DNA from: CAZBKJ01 sp964492495
Lineage (GTDB): Bacteria; Patescibacteriota; Microgenomatia; UBA1400; UBA12028
Direction: 5' to 3'
Assembly: GCA_964492495.1 (NCBI GenBank)
Contig: CAZBKJ010000016.1
Coordinates: 1-27,136, forward strand
DNA length: 27,136 bases
The notes beneath the pieces were generated by a model that saw only the letters and a list, made by a program, of their open reading frames with translations, searched no databases and had not been told where the DNA came from. The position numbers and the translations under genes are program-made. Below are positions 20,014-25,487 of the stretch, in pieces. Position 1 is the stretch's first letter; the number at the start of each line of letters is the position of its first letter.

Positions 20014-20306
20014 CAACCATTGAAACCGATTTCCCAATTGCGATAGACGTCCTGCCAAGTCAGCATGCTAACCGAAGGATTCTGGAGATTCGCCGCATTC
20101 ATGAAGAGGATCCTAATCATCAACTCATCTGTTCCACAATTATTGGTGAGCATACAACTGAAGATGATATTTATAGAACAGTTTCTATGGGTTTGCGAAA
20201 TTTTGACATATCTGATTATATTTCAGATTTGGATAAGGATGATTTTGCTCGAACGATTGCTCATTTGCTCTCAATTATGAAAGTCACAACTTTGGCAGCG
20301 AAATAA
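20010..20306 (+). CDS. Hypothetical protein coupled to the Maf-like gene
   Basis: This 98-aa acidic protein overlaps the Maf-like gene by ATGA and lies 15 nt before the deoxynucleoside kinase. It has an N-terminal beta/alpha segment (IAIDVLPSQHANRRILEIRR) and an acidic helical C-terminus (ISDYISDLDKDDFARTIAHL). There is no known motif. The tight coupling suggests that it functions with its neighbours. Confidence 0.6.
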   Translation: MTTIETDFPIAIDVLPSQHANRRILEIRRIHEEDPNHQLICSTIIGEHTTEDDIYRTVSMGLRNFDISDYISDLDKDDFARTIAHLLSIMKVTTLAAK

Positions 20307-20321
20307 ATTTCTCAAGATATT

Positions 20322-20972
20322 ATGTCAAGTCAGTCAGAAAAAAAGTCTCATTCTCAAGTAATTCTTGTGGGAAACGTTTCATCCGGGAAAAGTAGTCTAT
20401 TGGAGTTTCTCGAAAATAATTTTCCTACTAAGGTAATGTATGCGGATGAACTATACAAATCCAACCCTTTTTTTCAAGGCGATAAATTTTCTGACTCTAA
20501 AAGATGGTCATTTACAAGTAATGTATGGTTTTTGACTAAAAAAATAGAGTTAATGGCAGATCTCCCAGATCTATTGGAAAATAGTTCAGTTGTCATTGAT
20601 AGTGGGTTGGTTATGTCGTATGTTTATGCATATTTTTGCTTACTCATGGAATTTTTTGAAAAAGATGAATTTGATCTATACCTCGAGCTTTTTCAAAAGT
20701 TGACTGTTTCGATCCCTAAACCAGATCTAATTGTCAGGCTTGACGCTCCACCTATTGTTTTAAGAAAACGAATAAATGAACGTGGTCGTCAGTATGAAAT
20801 TGACACTTATGATGAAAAATATCTCAGAACCCTTGATGAAGCTATTCGAAAAACATTGATTGCTTTTTCCAAGCAAGGTGTATCGAGTATTACAATACCA
20901 TCTTCGGATATTAACTTTCTTAAACCAGAAGGTGCCTGGCTTGATTTATTTTCAAACCATCTTCGAAAATAA
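20322..20972 (+). CDS. Deoxynucleoside kinase family protein
   Basis: This 216-aa kinase of the dNK (dGK/dAK/dCK) family shows the P-loop GNVSSGKSS (17-25), LYKSNPFFQGDKFSDSKRWS followed by FTSNVWFL (family E..NPF......W.F..Q..FL), and PDLIVRLDAPPIVLRKRINERGRQYE followed by YLRTLDEAI (family PDLxIYL...RI..RGR.xE...YL..L). It would phosphorylate salvaged deoxynucleosides. The usual (E/D)RS motif after the second strand is replaced by VVIDSGLVMS, so the catalytic Asp is present but the following Arg is not. It is the last gene of the GNAT-led operon. Confidence 0.85.
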   Translation: MSSQSEKKSHSQVILVGNVSSGKSSLLEFLENNFPTKVMYADELYKSNPFFQGDKFSDSKRWSFTSNVWFLTKKIELMADLPDLLENSSVVIDSGLVMSYVYAYFCLLMEFFEKDEFDLYLELFQKLTVSIPKPDLIVRLDAPPIVLRKRINERGRQYEIDTYDEKYLRTLDEAIRKTLIAFSKQGVSSITIPSSDINFLKPEGAWLDLFSNHLRK

Positions 20973-20980
20973 TCGAGAAA

Positions 20981-21847
20981 CTATTTAGAGAAATGCTTTA
21001 AGACATGGGCAGAGAGCTCAGGGTGGGTTTCACCTAGTGTACTCAACTTCTCACAGATATCGCTTACGACAATTGCTTCAACTTTTTGTGCAGTATTATT
21101 CATTGTGCTGACTTCTTTTGCATTCCTCGCGTTGTACTCAGCTATAGAAAGAGGAATTCCTTCCAAAGTGTATATGTTGCTGTACCGATCATAGTCATCA
21201 CGTTGAAGTGCTTGAATCTGTTGGAGTCGTGCTTCTAGTGACAGTGGTCTATAGTTTTCTCCAGAAAGTTGTTTTTCTCTCTCTTCTATTCTCTTGGCAG
21301 CAACTGTAGGTGTCACATGCAAGAGATAGTTAAACGTTGTATGCGGGAGTGTGGGGAATTCTTCTGCGAGTTTTTGGGCTTCTTCCTTCACCTGGTCTAC
21401 TGCATGAATGGCAATGATCAAATCGCCCTCTCCAACCACTGATTTTCCATCTTGTAGCAGAGTGCGAATACGATTGAGGGTATACGCATCAGTCATCCAG
21501 TCCCAAATTTTCCAGTCGTCTGCAAACGGAGCGTAGTCTTTGCTTGCCCGGTCATTGAAGCGCACAAGTCCTCCATTGCCAACTTGTGATGCACTGCTTA
21601 ATGAGTCAGAGAGGTGATCAATAACTGATTGAATTCCACCTCTTTCCCAGAGAGAGATATAACTTCTGCGAAAATGCGCCCAACTTTTTTTCTGTCTTTC
21701 ATAGTCAAATACGAGCGTTGTTCGAAAGTCTCCAGCTGAAAGAGCAACGAGACCGTACTCTCTTGAGAGATTTTTTTTGAGCGTGGTGGCTCCTGCACCA
21801 GGATTGTTTGAAACGACATTGACAACTGCCCCATGTAGCTGTTCCAT
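20981..21847 (-). CDS. Cytidylate-kinase-like P-loop protein with degenerate Walker A
   Basis: The 288-aa frame from ATG 21847 (minus). An upstream in-frame ATG would overlap the divergent glyA gene and is rejected. The N-terminus AVVNVVSNNPGAGATTLKKN aligns with the nucleoside monophosphate kinase P-loop, and YGLVALSAGDFRTTLV matches the Cmk/Adk segment 'G...iSaGdifR'. SVVGEGDLIIAIHA and LLHVTPTVAAKRIEERE (lid-like, basic) follow, then a helical C-terminus. A20 stands where the Walker A lysine should be and N14 where the first glycine should be, so activity as a kinase is doubtful. It is convergent with the dNK operon, with 8 nt between stop codons, and divergent from glyA. Confidence 0.65.
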   Translation of the reverse strand: MEQLHGAVVNVVSNNPGAGATTLKKNLSREYGLVALSAGDFRTTLVFDYERQKKSWAHFRRSYISLWERGGIQSVIDHLSDSLSSASQVGNGGLVRFNDRASKDYAPFADDWKIWDWMTDAYTLNRIRTLLQDGKSVVGEGDLIIAIHAVDQVKEEAQKLAEEFPTLPHTTFNYLLHVTPTVAAKRIEEREKQLSGENYRPLSLEARLQQIQALQRDDYDRYSNIYTLEGIPLSIAEYNARNAKEVSTMNNTAQKVEAIVVSDICEKLSTLGETHPELSAHVLKHFSK

Positions 21848-21905
21848 AGAATTTCTGTATTTTAGCAGACCCTCCAGGAAATACGCGCATGGTAGACTAT
21901 AACTC

Positions 21906-23210
21906 ATGACAGATCCAATCTTTTCCCTTATCTTACAAGAAGAAAAACGACAGCAAGACACCCTCATGCTGATCCCTTCGGAGAACTACACATCCAAAGC
22001 GGTTAGAGAAGCTGTGGGGTCGGTACTTTCAAACAAATACTCAGAAGGATATGCAGGCAGACGCTACTACGAAGGCAACGAAGTGATTGATGAGATTGAA
22101 ACGCTTGCAATAGAGCGAGCCAAAGACCTCTTTGGTGTCCCATATGCCAATGTCCAACCCTATTCCGGTAGTCCAGCAAATAGTGAAATTTTGTTTGCCC
22201 TGGCTCAACCCGGAAGCACAATCATGGGACTGTCACTTTCTATGGGCGGTCACTTAACCCATGGACATCCCAAGGTGACATTTTCTGGACGATACTATAA
22301 ATCGGTGCAGTTTGGATTGAACGCGCAAGCGCGCATTGATTATGACGAGATGGAGCAAAAAGCAAAAAGTGAACAACCATCAGTCATCATCCTTGGAACC
22401 ACTGCGTATCCTTTTGTTTTAGATTGGAAGCGAGCTCGCGAAATTGCGGACTCGGTGGGAGCATATCTTGTTGCTGATATCTCACACATTGTCGGCCTTG
22501 TGCTTGCGGGAATGCATCCATCTCCAGTCCCCTATGCACACGTCATCATGACGACCACTCATAAGTCTCTTCGGGGTCCACGAGGAGCGATGATCCTTGT
22601 CACAGAAAAAGGAGTCAAAAAAGACCCAGAATTACCAAAAAAGATTGACTCTGCGGTCATACCAGGCATGCAAGGTGGTCCACATAATAACACAACTGCA
22701 GGGATTGCGATCGCCCTTTTTGAAGCCAAAACCGAAAGCTTTCAAGTGTATGGAAAACAGATTGTTCGCAACAGCGAGACGTTGTCAAAGTCTCTGCAAG
22801 AAAAAGGAATCAATCTTCTCGGTGGTGGAACGGAAAACCATCTCATGGTCATGGATTTTTCAAAGAGTGGAGTGGGGCATGGAGTATTGATCGCCAAAGC
22901 GATGAGCGTCGCTGGACTGGTTGCCAACTTCAACACCGTCCCAAGTGATACAAATCCCTTCTATCCTTCAGGTGTTCGGATTGGAACACCAGCACTCACA
23001 ACACGAGGAATGAAAGAACACGAGATGGAACAGATTGCTGATTGGATAGCACAGGTAGTGACACACCTTGAACGTGAAAAACTTCCAGAAGAAAAGAGTG
23101 AACGCAAAGAATTTCTGAAAGCATTCTCAGAACGAATCAAATCGGACGAAAAACTTCTTTCACTTGCACGTGACGTCAAAGAATTATGTGCAAAGTTTCC
23201 AGCACAATAG
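21906..23210 (+). CDS. glyA: Serine hydroxymethyltransferase
   Basis: This PLP enzyme interconverts serine and glycine and makes methylene-tetrahydrofolate, the C1 donor for thymidylate synthase. It is 434 aa, of normal length. LIPSENYTSKAVREAVGS, NKYSEGYAGRRYYEGNEVID, VQPYSGSPAN, GGHLTHGHPKV, ADISHIVGLVLAG and the PLP lysine motif TTTHKSLRGPRGA (K220) are all present. GIRIGTPALTTRGM appears as GVRIGTPALTTRGM. Leucine and serine replace the usual 'DMAHIAGL' residues (ISHIVGL). No SD is present. The 58 bp between glyA and the divergent kinase-like gene should hold both promoters. Confidence 0.97.
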   Translation: MTDPIFSLILQEEKRQQDTLMLIPSENYTSKAVREAVGSVLSNKYSEGYAGRRYYEGNEVIDEIETLAIERAKDLFGVPYANVQPYSGSPANSEILFALAQPGSTIMGLSLSMGGHLTHGHPKVTFSGRYYKSVQFGLNAQARIDYDEMEQKAKSEQPSVIILGTTAYPFVLDWKRAREIADSVGAYLVADISHIVGLVLAGMHPSPVPYAHVIMTTTHKSLRGPRGAMILVTEKGVKKDPELPKKIDSAVIPGMQGGPHNNTTAGIAIALFEAKTESFQVYGKQIVRNSETLSKSLQEKGINLLGGGTENHLMVMDFSKSGVGHGVLIAKAMSVAGLVANFNTVPSDTNPFYPSGVRIGTPALTTRGMKEHEMEQIADWIAQVVTHLEREKLPEEKSERKEFLKAFSERIKSDEKLLSLARDVKELCAKFPAQ

Positions 23211-23256
23211 AGACTAGTGGACTAGTAGATTAGTAAGACTAGTAGGATTAGTGGGA
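23211..23256 (+). repeat. Family D repeat
   Basis: Five units of the form AGACTAGTGG, ACTAGTAG, ATTAGTAAG, ACTAGTAGG and ATTAGTGGG follow directly after the glyA stop codon. The pattern matches 6764-6798 and 24233-24267. Confidence 0.7.
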
Positions 23257-23261
23257 CAGAA

Positions 23262-23290
23262 TGGATTCCCATATTCATGGGAATGACAAA
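23262..23290 (+). repeat. Family B palindromic repeat
   Basis: TGGATTCCCATATTCATGGG is followed by AATGACAAA. It differs from the copies at 10001 and 24285 only in the centre of the palindrome. Confidence 0.75.
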
Positions 23291-23374
23291 CGAAGTTGAT
23301 GAATACATGGTGGTCAGACTTCTTGTTTGAGACAAGGGTTCTTGATACACTGCGGAAAAGATCAGGAGAAAACT

Positions 23375-24229
23375 ATGAGTACGCAACCACTTATCGGAGC
23401 CCATGTAAGCGCGCAAGGCGGTATCGCAAATGCACCAGCGAGAGCTGTCGAAATTGGATGTAATGCTGTTCAGATTTTTTCTGATAGTCCTCGCATTTGG
23501 TCAAAAAGACCAGTTACTGAAGAAATGATTTCCGGGTATACAAAATCAGTCAAAACTGCAGGAATCCTGTGTACGGTCATTCATTCTCTCTACTTAGTAA
23601 ACCTTGCTTCAGACAAACCAGAACTGGTAGAAAAATCCATTACAAGTCTTTCCAAAGATATGGAACTTGCTGCGGGAATCGGTGCTACTGGTATTGTGGT
23701 GCATGTCGGTTCCCATGGTGGGAGAGGATGGGATGTGGTGAAGGATCAGGTGGTCAAAAGTATCGCAACGATCCTTGAAAACACTCCAGAAGATTCTGTC
23801 TTTTTAATCGAAAACTCTGCCGGTCAGGGAGGAAAGATTGGTTCTGATCTTCGTGAAATCAGATATATGCTTGATAGTCTCAAAGCAGGTAAGCGCGTAG
23901 GTGTGTGTATCGACTCATGTCATGCGTTTGCTGCAGGGTATGCATTTGTCCCTGTAGCCGGTGAGAAAATGCTGTTTGATTGGATTGAGCAACTCAATTT
24001 ACAAAGTGAAATCAAAGTTCTTCATGTCAATGATTCCCGTGATCCGTATTTTTCTGGACGAGACAGACATGAAAACATCAATGATGGAACGATCGGGGAA
24101 GAGAATATGAAGACGTTTGTTACCCATCCTTTATTTGCTGGACTTCCCATGATTTTGGAAGTTCCAGGAATTGAAGGAACGGGGCCAGACAAAGAAAATG
24201 TCGACAGACTAAAAAAGCTATTTGAATAA
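23375..24229 (+). CDS. nfo: Endonuclease IV (AP endonuclease)
   Basis: Nfo cleaves abasic sites in base excision repair with three zinc ions. The ATG at 23375 is chosen because AGGAG lies 6 nt upstream and because E. coli numbering is then matched almost exactly: H70 (IHSLYLVNLAS), H110 (VVHVGSHGGRG), E146 (IENSAGQGG), D180 and H183 (CIDSCHAFAAGY). HVNDSRDPYFSGRDRHENIN and MILEVPG complete the zinc site. The 284-aa length is standard. Serines replace the usual threonine in ENTAGQ and the alanine in HAPY. It is flanked by repeat blocks on both sides. Confidence 0.97.
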   Translation: MSTQPLIGAHVSAQGGIANAPARAVEIGCNAVQIFSDSPRIWSKRPVTEEMISGYTKSVKTAGILCTVIHSLYLVNLASDKPELVEKSITSLSKDMELAAGIGATGIVVHVGSHGGRGWDVVKDQVVKSIATILENTPEDSVFLIENSAGQGGKIGSDLREIRYMLDSLKAGKRVGVCIDSCHAFAAGYAFVPVAGEKMLFDWIEQLNLQSEIKVLHVNDSRDPYFSGRDRHENINDGTIGEENMKTFVTHPLFAGLPMILEVPGIEGTGPDKENVDRLKKLFE

Positions 24230-24232
24230 GGG

Positions 24233-24267
24233 AGATTAGTAAGACTAGTGGGATTAGTGGATTAGAA
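24233..24267 (+). repeat. Family D repeat
   Basis: AGATTAGTAAGACTAGTGGG is followed by ATTAGTGGATTAG. These are the same unit types as at 23211-23256 and 6764-6798. Confidence 0.7.
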
Positions 24268-24284
24268 CAGACAGACCAGATAAC

Positions 24285-24313
24285 TGGATTCCCATCTTCA
24301 TGGGAATGACAAA
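24285..24313 (+). repeat. Family B palindromic repeat
   Basis: TGGATTCCCATCTTCATGGG is followed by AATGACAAA. The D-then-B order is the same as after glyA, so the pair of elements may have been duplicated together. Confidence 0.75.
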
Positions 24314-24348
24314 CGATGTTGAAGAATAAAAAGGGACAGAGGGAAGAG

Positions 24349-24394
24349 AGGGATCCTTCGACTTCCTGGAAGACCAGGAACGCTCAGGATGACA
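24349..24394 (+). repeat. Family A palindromic repeat with nested tip
   Basis: AGGGATCCTTCGACTTCCTG runs into GAAGACCAGGAACGCTCAGG and ends ATGACAG. The tip carries an inner palindrome, TTCCTGG/CCAGGAA, absent from the simple copy at 7906. It lies just upstream of folD and stays in frame with it (RDPSTSWKTRNAQDD) if an earlier start were used. Confidence 0.7.
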
Positions 24395-24411
24395 GAAGGA
24401 AAAATTTTGTT

Positions 24412-25296
24412 ATGGAGTGTATAATTTTTGACGGGAAAGAATTTGCAAAAGACAAAGAACTTCAACTCCACAAACAAGTTGAAGAGATGTTGGCAAGCGG
24501 AAAAAAAATTCGTATCCAGACCTTTACTTTTCTTGAAGACGAAGGCAGTAGGTTGTACACGAAGCTAAAATCTCAGGCTGCAGAGAGGATTGGAATCGTA
24601 TACGAACCGGTGGAAGTTTCGATACAGACACCACTCCCAGAATTGCTCACTCGTATTACAAAAGCGAACCAAACTTCAGAAATCGGTGGAGTGATGGTAC
24701 AAAAACCCACCAAGGACTGTTGGGAACACTCCAACCCTCAAACGACTGGAAGTTTTGCAGAGTGGTGGGAAACCATCGCTCAAGCAATAGATCCACAAAA
24801 AGATGTCGACTGTCTTACCAAAGAAAATCTTGAAAAAATAGGGACGCGCGAACAGGAAGCTGCTTTACTTCCGGCAACGGTGCGAGCATGTGTATCGATA
24901 CTTCATGAAGCAAAAACACTCCTCTCTGTTTCTGATGAAGACTGGAAAGAGAAAAAAATTGTTGTCATTGGACGATCAGACATTGTGGGCAAACCACTGG
25001 CACAGATACTCAAACTTCAAGGACATACTGTACGCAACATTGGAAAACGAGAACTCGCAGATAGTCAGTTTCAACTCAATACGTATGACATCGTGATAAG
25101 TGCAACCGGTGTCCCAAATTTGATTACTGGAGAGAAGATCAAATTAGGTGCAGTAGTGATTGATGTCGGTTCGCCGCATGGAGATGCGGAGTCTGAAAGT
25201 GTCCAGAAGAACGCACAATTTCTCACTCCAGTGCCAGGTGGAGTAGGGCCTGTTACGGTCGTCAGTTTGATGGAAAACTGTCTTTTGCTCGCTTGA
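24412..25296 (+). CDS. folD: Methylene-tetrahydrofolate dehydrogenase/cyclohydrolase
   Basis: FolD oxidises methylene-tetrahydrofolate and hydrolyses the methenyl form to 10-formyl-tetrahydrofolate. It is 294 aa from ATG 24412. The frame is open further upstream, but that part encodes a family A repeat, so the later start is preferred. Motifs are SRLYTKLKSQAAERIGI (the Y...K pair), GGVMVQKPTK (usually GLLVQLPLP), VDCLTKENLEKIG, LLPATVRACVSIL, VVIGRSDIVGKPLAQIL (NADP loop), ISATGVPNLITGEKIKLGAV, IDVG and the end PVPGGVGPVTVVSLMEN. The central motif is divergent. The next promoter begins inside its stop codon. Confidence 0.94.
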   Translation: MECIIFDGKEFAKDKELQLHKQVEEMLASGKKIRIQTFTFLEDEGSRLYTKLKSQAAERIGIVYEPVEVSIQTPLPELLTRITKANQTSEIGGVMVQKPTKDCWEHSNPQTTGSFAEWWETIAQAIDPQKDVDCLTKENLEKIGTREQEAALLPATVRACVSILHEAKTLLSVSDEDWKEKKIVVIGRSDIVGKPLAQILKLQGHTVRNIGKRELADSQFQLNTYDIVISATGVPNLITGEKIKLGAVVIDVGSPHGDAESESVQKNAQFLTPVPGGVGPVTVVSLMENCLLLA

Positions 25297-25321
25297 CGAT
25301 GAGTTTTTTAGAGCTTATAAT
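25293..25321 (+). promoter_or_regulatory. Sigma70-like promoter overlapping the folD stop codon
   Basis: TTGACG (25293-25298), a 17-nt spacer and a perfect TATAAT (25316-25321) predict a start near 25328, 160 nt before the next gene. The -35 box includes the folD TGA. Confidence 0.75.
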
Positions 25322-25327
25322 ACTTCT

Positions 25328-25487
25328 ATTCTCAATAACGCCTTGACGGATGCCGAGTAATCGACACATGGCAGAATAATAGACATCCGTATTTACGACC
25401 GGCCAGAGATAGCAACAGATTGCTATTTTCAGCTGGTTTTTTTGTACCCACTGCGGTACTATCCCCAACTGAAGTAGGAAGGAATAT
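25328..25487 (+). promoter_or_regulatory. Structured leader RNA upstream of the last gene
   Basis: ACGGATG pairs perfectly with CATCCGT (7 bp) and encloses a subdomain with CGA-GTAA-TCG (a GNRA-type tetraloop) and GCC/GGC pairing. A strong terminator follows. The architecture (promoter, closed multi-helix domain, terminator, SD, gene) is that of a riboswitch or other attenuator. I cannot assign a class. Confidence 0.5.
25403..25443 (+). terminator. Rho-independent terminator in the leader
   Basis: CCAG (25403-25406) and AGATAGCAA (25407-25415) pair with TTGCTATTT (25420-25428) and CTGG (25433-25436), with loop CAGA and a TCAG bulge. Seven T follow (25437-25443). It lies 44 nt before the start codon. 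Confidence 0.75.

Noticed and set aside
21848..21967. N-terminal extension of the minus-strand kinase-like gene
   Set aside because: It would overlap the start of glyA, has a Cys-rich sequence unlike any kinase, and the P-loop-like motif follows directly after the ATG at 21847.
24316..24411. Upstream extension of the folD frame to an earlier ATG
   Set aside because: The extra 32 residues are translation of a family A repeat with no similarity to FolD. The ATG at 24412 gives normal length.
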